NCBI GenBank assembly: GCA_910577395.1
Contig: CAJTLG010000002.1
Span: 153,825 to 217,824 of the forward strand
DNA from: an uncultured Vampirovibrio sp.
Lineage (GTDB): Bacteria; Cyanobacteriota; Vampirovibrionia; Gastranaerophilales; Gastranaerophilaceae
Direction: 5' to 3'
Length of the DNA stretch: 64,000 bases
Shown here: positions 1 through 8,337 of the stretch, piece by piece
Position numbering within the stretch: the first letter of the stretch is position 1
How the letters are laid out: every line of letters begins with the position of its first letter
The notes under the pieces: model-generated
Seen by the model: only the letters and a program-made list of their open reading frames with translations
Told to the model about the DNA's origin: nothing
Databases searched by the model: none
Position numbers and translations under genes: made by a program

Positions 1-637
1 TTGCACCGGCAGCAAATGCTAAAGGTGCGGTATCAGAATTAACGCCTGAAGCTGACATTATCGGTATGCCAATGTGTCTTGCAATTTCCATAGTGTTTGA
101 AATTGTTGTTTTAGCAAGGTTTAAAAATTCTTGCGCGCTTTTTGCTTTTTCAATAGCACCGGCTTTTGTACCTTCGGTTTGAATTAAATCAATACCTAAA
201 AGTTCAAGCTTTCTTGCAAGTTCCACCTGCTCTTCAACATTAATGTTCCCTGGAACAGTAACACAGGTAAAAATACCGTTTGGTGTAAGGCTTAAAGTTT
301 CAAGCGTAATTTCATAAACATCATCAGCCCCAAATTCAAGACCTTGTTTGTAAAGCGCATCAAAATTACCTATTTCAATAGCATCAGCGCCCCATTGGAT
401 TGCCTTTGCAAGTTTAAACGGTTCAACAGAGGACACAAAAACGGGAAGTTTAGTATTTTGTTTTGCAGCCCTGATAATTTCTTCTGAAGCTGCAACATCC
501 ACTGCACTTGCTAAGCCAAGCTGAGCAGCCTTTGATACATTTTTAACGCTTTCAACATTGTAATTATCAATGCCCGCAATAATCTTTACTGCTCTTCTTT
601 CTCTTAAATGTCTTTTAAAAACATCTATATTTCTCAT
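1..637 (-). CDS. ycf23: Ycf23/DUF561 family protein (3' part beyond window)
   Basis: An open reading frame runs from an ATG at 637 off the left edge, giving 212 residues with no stop. The product looks like a TIM-barrel protein of the Ycf23/DUF561 family, which is known from cyanobacteria and red-lineage plastids and has no established function. Visible family traits are an early KIIAGIDNYN stretch, the strand ADAIEIGNFDALY, LIQTEGTKAG and the late MSASGVNSDTAPLAFAAGA, which resembles the phosphate-binding end of such barrels. The start at 637 has AAAGGAAAAG just upstream; an in-frame ATG at 652 is a possible alternative. The C-terminus is missing. The family call is from memory of Ycf23 sequences. 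Confidence 0.8.
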   Translation of the reverse strand, partial: MRNIDVFKRHLRERRAVKIIAGIDNYNVESVKNVSKAAQLGLASAVDVAASEEIIRAAKQNTKLPVFVSSVEPFKLAKAIQWGADAIEIGNFDALYKQGLEFGADDVYEITLETLSLTPNGIFTCVTVPGNINVEEQVELARKLELLGIDLIQTEGTKAGAIEKAKSAQEFLNLAKTTISNTMEIARHIGIPIMSASGVNSDTAPLAFAAGA

Positions 638-755
638 TTCTTTTCCTTTCATAAAAGCCAATAGAATTATAACACACTTAAACTCTTGGGGCAATTTAAT
701 TTTAAGCCAAAAATGTTTTAATTTAAATACAATGTAAATTCGGAGTATTATTAGG

Positions 756-1487
756 ATGTACAAAACATTTAAAACATATTTTTTGCTATTTACGGTAATT
801 ATTTTTTCCGCCCTTTCCATGCCCCTTGTGCAGCTTGACCCATGCCGGCAAACAGGTGCCGCAATTGCTGCAACATCTGAAGAAACGGCAATCACAAGGG
901 TGTATGAAAAAATAACACCTGCTATAGTTGCAATTGATGCACAACTGGATGAAGGTGTTTCATCAGGTACAGGCTGCGTTATTGACCCTAAAGGTGCAAT
1001 TTTGACAAGTTCTCACGTTATAAATAAAGCAAAAAATATAGAAGTAACAACAGCAAACGGACAAAGCTATAAAGGCGAAGTTGTAGCTGTTTTAAAAGAT
1101 AAAAATGACCTTGCTATAATAAAAATAAGCCCTAAAAGCCCTCTTCCTATAATATCTTTCGGAAACAGTGAAAATGTAAAGGTGGGGCAAAGGGTGCTTG
1201 CAATAGGGAACCCGTTTGGCTTTAGGGGAACATTAACCACAGGGATAATTTCGAGAATAGATTACCAAAGGAAAAAAATCCAAACTGATGCCGCAATAAA
1301 CCCGGGCTGCTCCGGCGGGCCGCTTATAAACCTTGACGGGGAAGTTATAGGCATAAATCAATCCATTTATAACCCGGATAATAACCGCTCAAATATCGGC
1401 ATAGGTTTTGCAGTACCGGTTAATTACGCAAAAGATTTTATAAACCTGACACGTGCAAAAATGGCCTCAGCCAGAGGGAGAAGATAA
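756..1487 (+). CDS. HtrA/Deg-like trypsin-family serine protease without PDZ domain
   Basis: A 243-residue exported protease of the S1C (HtrA/Deg) group. Residues 1-27 form a hydrophobic signal or anchor. The catalytic triad is readable: His87 in TSSHVI, Asp118 in KNDLAI and Ser186 in NPGCSGGPL, where the usual GNSGG is GCSGG. The chain ends about 30 residues after the final strand IGFAVPVNYAKDFI, so there is no PDZ domain, whereas classical HtrA proteins carry one or two. It probably cleaves misfolded or envelope proteins outside the cytoplasmic membrane. It has its own upstream region (638-755), and its stop lies 4 bp from the stop of the convergent next gene. Confidence 0.9.
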   Translation: MYKTFKTYFLLFTVIIFSALSMPLVQLDPCRQTGAAIAATSEETAITRVYEKITPAIVAIDAQLDEGVSSGTGCVIDPKGAILTSSHVINKAKNIEVTTANGQSYKGEVVAVLKDKNDLAIIKISPKSPLPIISFGNSENVKVGQRVLAIGNPFGFRGTLTTGIISRIDYQRKKIQTDAAINPGCSGGPLINLDGEVIGINQSIYNPDNNRSNIGIGFAVPVNYAKDFINLTRAKMASARGRR

Positions 1488-1491
1488 GAAA

Positions 1492-2025
1492 TTATGCAAG
1501 CATATTAAAAATTTCATTAATATGTTTATTTGTTTCAGCCTCGTCTTTGTTAATACGTTTATTTTCTTCAATTTTTTCTTTATCAAAACCTAATGCATTA
1601 AATGTTTTTTCTCTTGTTTCATTAAATAGATCTTCAATTGTTTCAAACAACTTTGCATCACTAAATATAGGCCTTCCCAACTCTGCATTACCGCCCAAAT
1701 CTTTTTCAACTCTTGCAATTATTTCATTGGTATAGCAATCTTCTACCAACGCATGCATACTATCATTTTTCTCTGCACTATTTCCTCCATTAAGGTAAGC
1801 AAATCTTACATTAAAATTCATATGCTTGGGTGTTGAAACAGCAAGCTCTTTTGCAAAATCATTCAGTGCATTTATAGTATTTTTTTCTGCCTGTTCATTG
1901 CTATTTTTTCCAAGAGTAGCTATATGTTTTGCAATATTAACCTTGCAATCCTTTGAAAATTCGCCTTTCTGCCCTATTGTTACATTACCTCTAAAATTCA
2001 GGTTTGATGAAATTGGATTTATCAT
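1492..2025 (-). CDS. Hypothetical protein with N-terminal NFRGN motif
   Basis: A 177-residue soluble protein that I do not recognise. It has no signal peptide or membrane segment. The first residues, MINPISSNLNFRGNVTIG, resemble a short N-terminal signature (a few polar residues, then F-K/R-G or F-G) that I recall in many uncharacterised Gastranaerophilales proteins; that is recollection, not a search. The rest is charged and probably alpha-helical, ending in a Lys/Glu-rich helix (EKIEENKRINKDEAETNKHINEI). The start has GGAG in AAAAAGGAGTAAAAGTTAA just upstream. It is transcribed alone, convergent with the protease gene. Confidence 0.6.
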   Translation of the reverse strand: MINPISSNLNFRGNVTIGQKGEFSKDCKVNIAKHIATLGKNSNEQAEKNTINALNDFAKELAVSTPKHMNFNVRFAYLNGGNSAEKNDSMHALVEDCYTNEIIARVEKDLGGNAELGRPIFSDAKLFETIEDLFNETREKTFNALGFDKEKIEENKRINKDEAETNKHINEIFNMLA

Positions 2026-2124
2026 TTAACTTTTACTCCTTTTTACCAATGCAACTATTTAAAATAGCGAACAAAAAATAATTTGCTACCCAACCGTCTC
2101 TTTTAAATATTTTTATTTTTGCCT

Positions 2125-2139
2125 TACTATTAATTTATG
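2125..2139 (+). promoter_or_regulatory. Candidate leaderless promoter, -10 TACTAT six nt before ATG
   Basis: TACTAT at 2125-2130 ends six bases before the ATG at 2137, so transcription from it would start at or next to the A of the start codon. There is no Shine-Dalgarno sequence in front of this gene. The spacing equals that at 14805, 44762 and 57522. This copy lacks the TGn extension that the others have. Confidence 0.4.
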
Positions 2140-2841
2140 TTTAAAAATTTTAATTCCATATACTTGGATTTTGACGGCACAATCACAAAATATGATACAT
2201 TAGGATTGTTTTTTTCAAACTTTGCAGGTCCAGGGTGGCTTGATGCGGAACAAGAATGGATAAGCGGTAAAATCAATTCTAAAACCTGTGTGCAACGGCA
2301 GCTTGCATTGGTTAAAAATTTAACGCCTGAAAGATTTTATGATTTTTTAAATTCTATTGAAATTCAGGACGGTTTTATTGATTTTTGTGCCGCAGCAAAA
2401 AAAGCCGGTAAAAAAATAACTGTCCTAAGTGACGGTTTCGATTTTTTTATATCTTATACCCTTAAAAGAGCGGGGCTTGATTATATAGATTTTTATTCAA
2501 ATAAGCTGAATGTAACAGAAAAAAACGGAATATTGGAATTCAGTCTTGAATTCCCGAATGAAAATAGAGACTGCAAAGCGGGTCTTGGCAGCTGCAAATG
2601 CTCAAAACTTTCCAAAAACATAAAAGATGAAAAATTCATATACGCCGGGGATGGATTATCCGACTGGTGTATTGCAAGTAAATCCAAAATGTTGTTTGCT
2701 AAAAAAAGCTTAAAAAAACATTGCGAAAAAAACGGTATAAAATTCATTGAATTTAAAACCTTTTTCAATGTTTTAGACTATTTGAAAGAAGGGATGGCAA
2801 ACAATGCAGGATTTACAACAAAAAACATTGACAGAAAATGA
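2137..2841 (+). CDS. HAD-family (MtnX/SerB-like) phosphatase
   Basis: A 234-residue haloacid-dehalogenase-fold phosphatase, cytoplasmic. Motif I is LDFDGTIT with nucleophile Asp11 and Asp13, motif II is LSDG (Ser98), and motif IV is GDGLSD (Asp172, Asp176) that binds Mg2+. The HAD-IB layout, with a helical cap between motifs I and II, resembles MtnX and phosphoserine phosphatase. Three cysteines (146, 153, 155) sit in the DCKAGLGSCKC stretch, as in some MtnX-like members. Its 3' end overlaps the aminotransferase start by 38 nt, so the two are co-translated. The substrate is unknown: no other methionine-salvage gene is nearby, so MtnX function should not be assumed. Confidence 0.8.
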   Translation: MFKNFNSIYLDFDGTITKYDTLGLFFSNFAGPGWLDAEQEWISGKINSKTCVQRQLALVKNLTPERFYDFLNSIEIQDGFIDFCAAAKKAGKKITVLSDGFDFFISYTLKRAGLDYIDFYSNKLNVTEKNGILEFSLEFPNENRDCKAGLGSCKCSKLSKNIKDEKFIYAGDGLSDWCIASKSKMLFAKKSLKKHCEKNGIKFIEFKTFFNVLDYLKEGMANNAGFTTKNIDRK

Positions 2842-4189
2842 GATAAGGGAACTTGATAAAAAATACTGCTCTTGGGGAGATACAGTCCATTATTCTAAAA
2901 ACCCTAAAATATTCAATAACTGTGAAGGCACCTTTATGCTTGATGATAAAAATACCCCTTATCTTGACCTTCAAATGTGGTATGCAAGCTGTAATTTAGG
3001 ATATAAAAATAAAAAAATCTCAGATGCTGTTATTAATTGTTTAAATTCTATGCCGCAAATTGCCTCCAGATTTCTATTTGAAAATAAAGTACTTTTAGCT
3101 TCAAAAATAGCAAAAGCTAACGAAAAAAGATTTAATATAAAAGGCAGAGTGCATTTTAACGTAGGCGGCGCCCAGGCTGTAGAAGATGCTTTAAAACTGG
3201 TTAGAAACTATACCGGCAAAAACCTGCTCTTTGCTTTTATGGGCGGATACCATGGAAGAACAATCGGCGCAAGCAGTGTCACCTCAAGTTTTCGTTATAG
3301 GGAAAATTTTGGCCACTTTGGGGACAGGGCTCATTTTGTACCATTCCCATACTGTTACAGATGCCACTATGGCAAGAAATGTGAGGATTGTAATTTTTAC
3401 TGCGTTAAACAGTTTGAAAAGAATTTTGAAAGTGAATACAAATCCTTCTATGACCCTTCAACTAAAAAATCTGAATATGTAGCATTTATTGCTGAACCAA
3501 TTCAGGGAACAGGCGGTTATATTGTACCGCCTATTGGATACTTTAAAGAATTAAAACGGGTTCTTGATAAATTTGGTATTTTATTTATAGCAGATGAAAT
3601 TCAAATGGGATTTTACAGAACAGGTAAACTCTGGTCCATAGAGCATTTTGGCGTAAAACCTGACGTTATAACATTTGGAAAATCTTTAACAAACGGGCTT
3701 AATCCGCTTGGCGGTCTTTGGGCAAGAGAAGAGATGATAAACCCGGAAATTTGGCCTGCAGGCAGAACCCATTCTACATACTCATCAAACCCGATAGGCT
3801 GCGCCGCGGGAAATGCTGTTATGGATGCATTTTCAGAACATAATTTTGAAGAAGAAATAAGACAAAAGGGTTTAAAATTTTTAGATGGGCTAAATTGTTT
3901 AAAATCAAGATACAAAACAATTGGAAATGTTGACGGTCTTGGCCTTGCACTAAGAATAGAATGTACTAAAGAAGACGGCATTACGCCTAATAAAACCCTT
4001 TGCGATAACATAATCGAAGAAGGCCTGAAGGGTGATTTAACCTATCTAGGTCAAAAATGCGGTATCGTGCTGAATAACGGCGGGTATTTTAAAAATGTAA
4101 TAACACTTGTCCCGCCTGTCACAATAACAAATGATGAAATTGATATGGCAATAGAGCTTATAGAACAATTATTTAATAGATTTAACTAA
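2804..4189 (+). CDS. Class III PLP-dependent aminotransferase
   Basis: A 461-residue fold-type-I aminotransferase of class III (GABA/ornithine/alanine-glyoxylate group). Visible landmarks are VGGAQAVEDALKLVR, the GGYHGRT cofactor loop, AEPIQGTGGYI, IADEIQMGFYRTG with the conserved Asp, and the Schiff-base Lys293 in FGKSLTNG. A cysteine cluster at 184-200 (C-x2-C-x5-C-x2-C-x3-C) could bind metal; part of it (PYCYRC) is common in this family. The enzyme moves an amino group between an omega-amine or amino acid and a keto acid; the substrate cannot be told. It overlaps the phosphatase gene upstream and lies 14 nt before the hydrolase gene. Confidence 0.85.
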   Translation: MQDLQQKTLTENEIRELDKKYCSWGDTVHYSKNPKIFNNCEGTFMLDDKNTPYLDLQMWYASCNLGYKNKKISDAVINCLNSMPQIASRFLFENKVLLASKIAKANEKRFNIKGRVHFNVGGAQAVEDALKLVRNYTGKNLLFAFMGGYHGRTIGASSVTSSFRYRENFGHFGDRAHFVPFPYCYRCHYGKKCEDCNFYCVKQFEKNFESEYKSFYDPSTKKSEYVAFIAEPIQGTGGYIVPPIGYFKELKRVLDKFGILFIADEIQMGFYRTGKLWSIEHFGVKPDVITFGKSLTNGLNPLGGLWAREEMINPEIWPAGRTHSTYSSNPIGCAAGNAVMDAFSEHNFEEEIRQKGLKFLDGLNCLKSRYKTIGNVDGLGLALRIECTKEDGITPNKTLCDNIIEEGLKGDLTYLGQKCGIVLNNGGYFKNVITLVPPVTITNDEIDMAIELIEQLFNRFN

Positions 4190-4203
4190 AAATAAGGAAC
4201 CAA

Positions 4204-5073
4204 ATGAAAAGTAATATAAAAGCCCAAAAAACAGATATGGACTATATTTTAATCCACAGGGAAACAGTTCAGCCAAACCGCGCAGTTATGCTTTTTCACG
4301 GGCTTACAGGAAGTCCGTATGAGCTAAAAAAATATGCCAAATTTTTATTTGATAACGGATTTGATGTATATTGCTATTGCCTGCCGGGCCATGGCAGCCA
4401 CCCGATTGACATACATACGGTTAAGGAAAGCGATTGGCGTAATTTTGCAAACGAAAGATACCAAGAATTAAGAAAACAGTATGCAGATTTCTTTGTAGGC
4501 GGTTTATGTCTTGGTGCAGTGCTTGCACTAAATTTGGCTGAAGAAAACAAGGATGTTTCAGGCGTTATATGTCTTTCTACCACACTGTTTCTGGACGGTT
4601 GGACCATTCCCTGGTACAATTTTTTAATGCCTGTAGGTCTATATACTATCTTAAGATATTATTATACATTCCCTGAAAGAGAACCTTACGGCATTAAAAA
4701 CGAAAAAGTAAGGCATACAATCTCAAAGCTAATGAGCAAAAACACAGTTGCCATGGATAATTACCCCTTAAGCTCAATTTATGAATTACTTGTGTTATCC
4801 AAAAAAGTTAGAACCGGTATTAAAAAAGTATTTACCCCCGCCCTTATAGTACATTCCCTTGAAGACGACCTTACAAGCACAAAAAGCGCAAAATATGTTT
4901 ACAAAAATATATCTTCCTTTTACAAGGAATATATGGAACTTTCAGACAGCTATCATCTGGTATTGTATGACAATGAAAAAGATAAAGTCTACAACAAGAC
5001 AATAGAATTTATTGACGCATTGTCTTATAAAAGAAATATAACACTTAAAGAACTGCAGAACAGAAAAAGGTGA
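4204..5073 (+). CDS. Alpha/beta hydrolase with cysteine at the nucleophile position
   Basis: A 289-residue cytoplasmic alpha/beta hydrolase resembling carboxylesterase/monoacylglycerol-lipase proteins. The oxyanion region is FHGLTGSPYEL, and the nucleophile elbow reads GGLCLGA, so the usual Ser is Cys102 (codon TGT at 4507-4509). The acid is Asp221 or Asp222 in HSLEDDLTS, and the base is His251 in DSYHLVLYD. Cys nucleophiles occur in dienelactone hydrolases, but these are not close in sequence here. It is the third gene of the phosphatase-aminotransferase cassette and shares a 4-nt overlap with the next gene. It may hydrolyse a thioester or lactone; this is a guess. Confidence 0.8.
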   Translation: MKSNIKAQKTDMDYILIHRETVQPNRAVMLFHGLTGSPYELKKYAKFLFDNGFDVYCYCLPGHGSHPIDIHTVKESDWRNFANERYQELRKQYADFFVGGLCLGAVLALNLAEENKDVSGVICLSTTLFLDGWTIPWYNFLMPVGLYTILRYYYTFPEREPYGIKNEKVRHTISKLMSKNTVAMDNYPLSSIYELLVLSKKVRTGIKKVFTPALIVHSLEDDLTSTKSAKYVYKNISSFYKEYMELSDSYHLVLYDNEKDKVYNKTIEFIDALSYKRNITLKELQNRKR

Positions 5074-5438
5074 ATAGTTATATGCAAAATTTATTAATTT
5101 TTCTTATATGTATAAATATATTTTTAATTTTATCTTTATTTTTTGGCATGACTAATATTTTTAAAGAAGAAACAAGCCCCAAAATAAGGTCTTATTATTC
5201 AGTATTCTTATCCATACTTTTATTCTTATATTTGGCCTCTATTGTGGCTGCAGGTATAAGATATTTATTTATGGCTGAATACTCAACAAGTCCGTTTTTA
5301 TTTTTATTCTTTATATTCCCATTTGCAATAGGCAATTTTGCATCATATAAAAAACTAAAGATGTTTACCGTTTTGCAGATTTTTGTTTTCATTTTGAGTC
5401 TTGTGTATATTATTTATCTTTATAAACATATTTATTAA
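5070..5438 (+). CDS. Small integral membrane protein
   Basis: A 122-residue very hydrophobic protein with four predicted membrane segments (about residues 5-25, 40-62, 72-90 and 98-118) and few charges. I do not recognise a family. The GTG start at 5070 overlaps the hydrolase stop in a GTGA junction, which suggests translational coupling; the in-frame ATG at 5082 is an alternative. It is the last gene of the cassette that starts at 2137. Confidence 0.65.
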   Translation: MNSYMQNLLIFLICINIFLILSLFFGMTNIFKEETSPKIRSYYSVFLSILLFLYLASIVAAGIRYLFMAEYSTSPFLFLFFIFPFAIGNFASYKKLKMFTVLQIFVFILSLVYIIYLYKHIY

Positions 5439-5498
5439 TTTTCAAATTTATGTTAATTTAATATAGTAAAATAAAATCAAGACTGAATGTGGTTTTTT

Positions 5499-6122
5499 AT
5501 GCAGTGCAAATTTTGCGGTCAAAATTTACCAGATAATGCAGTATGCTGCAACAGATGTGGCGGCAGCCTTGCATCATCCCCGAAAAGAAAATTTGACATG
5601 CCCCGCCCAAGGGAAGAGGAGCTGATTTTTAATATAAAGCCGGCTTTTGATATGTCAATAATAGGTGTAAGAGCATTTTTCCTTGCACTGTTTATAGGTG
5701 CGGTTGCAACTGCTACAATTGGTACACTGATTACCGTTATATTAAGCTTGCTTGGTTTTTTAAACTGTACAATTGCATTTTGGATAACCGGCGGAATATT
5801 TTTCTTTGCAACCTTTTTCCTATTTGTATATGTTGCAAAGAAAAACACCATGGCAAGAAAATTTACATTCTACCAAACAAAAATGGAATACACTTATAAT
5901 GCATTTGACGGCAAATTCAGATACCTTGAGTACTCATCAATCCTTGATTCAAGTGTCACAAAAGGTCCTCTTCAAAAAATGTCCAATCTTGGCAATATAT
6001 CTTTTATATGTGTCGGCAGTTTCCACGATTATGTTGTTGCAATAGGAGATGTCAGAGACCCTGATTATGTATATAAAAAAGTTTTGGATTTAATTGAAAT
6101 AAACAAAAGCCTGCAAAAATAG
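5499..6122 (+). CDS. Zinc-ribbon membrane protein with PH-like domain
   Basis: About 207 residues. The N-terminus is a zinc ribbon with two C-x2-C pairs (MQCKFCGQ and CCNRCGG). It is followed by two membrane segments (about residues 53-80 and 88-112) and a C-terminal beta-rich domain (ARKFTFYQTKMEYTYNAF, then YLEYSSILDSSVTKG) resembling bacterial PH (bPH2) domains. This layout is common in uncharacterised bacterial membrane proteins. I prefer the ATG at 5499 because family members begin directly with the zinc ribbon; the ATG at 5487 adds only four residues. No strong ribosome-binding site is visible for either. Function unknown. Confidence 0.75.
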   Translation: MQCKFCGQNLPDNAVCCNRCGGSLASSPKRKFDMPRPREEELIFNIKPAFDMSIIGVRAFFLALFIGAVATATIGTLITVILSLLGFLNCTIAFWITGGIFFFATFFLFVYVAKKNTMARKFTFYQTKMEYTYNAFDGKFRYLEYSSILDSSVTKGPLQKMSNLGNISFICVGSFHDYVVAIGDVRDPDYVYKKVLDLIEINKSLQK

Positions 6123-6140
6123 ATATTCTATAATGTAACT

Positions 6141-6554
6141 TTAAAAGAAGATAATCGGAATAGGAATTATTTTTGTTTGTTTCTTTATCTTATATCTAAA
6201 TGTTAAATCCTTTGCACCAATATATTTTTCAAATGAAGGAAACTCAGTTTCTTCCATTTTTTTAATAACCTTTTTATCATACCCTTCAGAGCCGGAACTA
6301 ACCATAATCCAGGCTTTATCAACATGTCCTTTTTTGTTAATCTTTACGGCAAATTGAGGCTCTCTGGTAATATAAGAAAATGTCCTTGGCATAGCCTTGT
6401 ATACGGCTGCATTTACTTTACCTGCATATAAATCATAAGCCTCTCTTGTATTATATTTTACAGATTCTTCACTATATGTATAATTAGAGGCACCAAAAGC
6501 GTAATTAAATAAGCCAAAACACAGCGCCAACATGCAAATCGCGCACTTATTCAT
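6141..6554 (-). CDS. Secreted TonB-C-like domain protein
   Basis: A 137-residue protein with a cleavable-looking signal peptide (MNKCAICMLALCFGLFNYAFGA). The mature part has the strand pattern of the TonB C-terminal domain: FAVKINKKGHVDKAWIMVSSGSEGYDKKVIKKMEETEFP. It lacks the membrane anchor retention and Pro-rich spacer of a true TonB, so it is more like the stand-alone TonB-C-fold periplasmic proteins than an energy transducer. It is convergent with the zinc-ribbon gene and 31 nt downstream of leuB on the same strand. Confidence 0.65.
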   Translation of the reverse strand: MNKCAICMLALCFGLFNYAFGASNYTYSEESVKYNTREAYDLYAGKVNAAVYKAMPRTFSYITREPQFAVKINKKGHVDKAWIMVSSGSEGYDKKVIKKMEETEFPSFEKYIGAKDLTFRYKIKKQTKIIPIPIIFF

Positions 6555-6584
6555 ATTTTATCTCCGTTCATTATAAAAGTATTT

Positions 6585-7688
6585 TTATTTTGTTTTTAGG
6601 ACTTTTTCCTTAATTAAATCACCCATTTTTCGGGTGCCGATAAGCTCCTTGCCCTCACTCATAATATCTGCTGTTCTGTATCCGTTTCTTAGCACTTCTT
6701 TAATAGATTTCTCAATTAAATTATATGCTTCATCCATTTTGAATGAATATTTAAGCATCATGCCGGCAGAAAGTATTGTAGCAATAGGGTTTACAACATC
6801 CTTGCCCCTTAAATCAGGTGCAGAGCCATGAATTGGCTCATAAAGAGCTGTTTTTGCATCTTCGCCAAGGCTTGCGCTTGGTAAAAGTCCCAAGGAGCCT
6901 GACAACATTGATGCTTCATCAGATAAAATATCGCCAAATATGTTACCTGTCACTATTGTATCAAACTGTTTTGGTGCCCTAATTAGCTGCATAGCAGCAT
7001 TATCCACGTACATATGTGATAATTCAACCTCGGGATAATCTTTAGCAACTTCTAAAACAATCTCTCTCCAGAGTCTTGAAACATCAAGCACGTTGGCCTT
7101 GTCAACCGAACAAAGTTTTTTACCTCTCACCATAGCAGTTTCAAAGGCAATCTTTGCAATACGGCGCACTTCATCCTCGGAATAAATCATATTATTAAAG
7201 CCGTATCTTGTACCGTTGCCGTCTTTATCAAGCCTTACCTCAACCCCTTTAGGTTCACCAAAATACACATCCCCCGTTAGTTCGCGGATAATCATAATAT
7301 CTACACCCGCTACATTTTCAGGTTTCAGAGGGCTTGACGATACAAGCTCATCCCAAACTATCGCAGGGCGTAGATTTGCAAATAAACCAAGTGCTTTTCT
7401 TATTCCAAGTAATGCTCTTTCGGGCCTTACCTCAGGAGGAAGAGTGTCATATTTCCAATCCCCGACAGCCCCTAGCATAACAGCATCTGCCTCTTTTGCC
7501 GTTTTAACTGTTTCATCGGGCAGCGGAACGCCGGTTTTTTCATAGGCAATACCGCCTATAAGTTCATCTTTATAATCAATTTTAAAATCAAAAACTTCCC
7601 CTGCAGCATTAAGCACCTTTTTTGCTTCATCCATAATTTCAGGGCCGATACCATCCCCTGAAACGACTGCAACTTTATATTCTTTCAC
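6585..7688 (-). CDS. leuB: 3-isopropylmalate dehydrogenase
   Basis: A 367-residue cytoplasmic dehydrogenase that oxidises and decarboxylates 3-isopropylmalate to 2-oxoisocaproate in leucine synthesis, using NAD. Family signatures are readable: VVSGDGIGPEIMDEA at the start, RPERALLGIRKALGLFANLRP, IIRELTGDVYFGEP with the conserved Tyr, the Lys-bearing VDKANVLDVSRLW, TGNIFGDILSDEAS, and YEPIHGSAPDL with NPIATILS (NAD binding). Full length for the family. It follows leuD by 3 nt on the same strand, forming a leuD-leuB pair; leuC and leuA are not in the window. Confidence 0.97.
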   Translation of the reverse strand: MKEYKVAVVSGDGIGPEIMDEAKKVLNAAGEVFDFKIDYKDELIGGIAYEKTGVPLPDETVKTAKEADAVMLGAVGDWKYDTLPPEVRPERALLGIRKALGLFANLRPAIVWDELVSSSPLKPENVAGVDIMIIRELTGDVYFGEPKGVEVRLDKDGNGTRYGFNNMIYSEDEVRRIAKIAFETAMVRGKKLCSVDKANVLDVSRLWREIVLEVAKDYPEVELSHMYVDNAAMQLIRAPKQFDTIVTGNIFGDILSDEASMLSGSLGLLPSASLGEDAKTALYEPIHGSAPDLRGKDVVNPIATILSAGMMLKYSFKMDEAYNLIEKSIKEVLRNGYRTADIMSEGKELIGTRKMGDLIKEKVLKTK

Positions 7689-7691
7689 CGG

Positions 7692-8183
7692 TTAAACTCC
7701 TAGCTTTTTCTTTGTATAATTTACAAGGCCGCCAACATCAATTAATTCCTGAATTTCTTTAGGAAAAACCGTAACGGCATACTCTTTTCCGGTTGTTAAA
7801 TTTTTAACAACCCCATTATCCAAATCCATACAAATTTCATCACCGTTTTTTGTTTCATCTGGTAATTTATCATTTTCAATAATTACAAGGCCGATATTTA
7901 TAGCATTTCTGTAGAAAATTCTTGCAAAACTTTTTGCTATAACAGCACTTACGCCGGACGCTTTAATTGCTATAGGCGCGTGTTCACGGCTGGAACCGCA
8001 GCCGAAATTATCTTTTGCTATAATAAAATCACCTTTTTGCACATTTTTATAAAAATCTTTATCAATATCTTCCATACAATGTTCCGCTAATTCTTTAGGG
8101 TCACTGGTATTTAGATATCTTGCAGGAATTATTACATCCGTATCAACATCATCCCCGTAAACAAAACTTTTACCTTTTTTCAA
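7692..8183 (-). CDS. leuD: 3-isopropylmalate dehydratase small subunit
   Basis: A 163-residue subunit that, with LeuC, isomerises 2-isopropylmalate to 3-isopropylmalate. It shows the short single-domain aconitase swivel fold: YGDDVDTDVIIPARYLNTSDP, then NFGCGSSREHAPIAIKASGVSAVIA, then FYRNAINIGL, all typical of LeuD/DmdB of the archaeal-type small subunit. The start is a TTG at 8183 preceded by GGAGGAG. leuC, usually adjacent, is not: the upstream neighbour is a divergent winged-helix gene. Confidence 0.95.
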   Translation of the reverse strand: MKKGKSFVYGDDVDTDVIIPARYLNTSDPKELAEHCMEDIDKDFYKNVQKGDFIIAKDNFGCGSSREHAPIAIKASGVSAVIAKSFARIFYRNAINIGLVIIENDKLPDETKNGDEICMDLDNGVVKNLTTGKEYAVTVFPKEIQELIDVGGLVNYTKKKLGV

Positions 8184-8337
8184 AATATCTCCTCCATTTG
8201 TTCCATTTACTTTTTAAACTCTATTTCATATTATAAACATAAAGAAGAGTTCACTACAAATTATATCAGCTTTTCTTTTATGCGATTGTTTATTTTTGTA
8301 AAAAAATAAAGCCACTAGTTAGTAAAAGGAGAAAAAA

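Noticed and set aside
2137..2841. Assigning the phosphatase as MtnX of methionine salvage
   Set aside because: The fold and motifs fit, but no other salvage gene is nearby; only a family-level call is justified.
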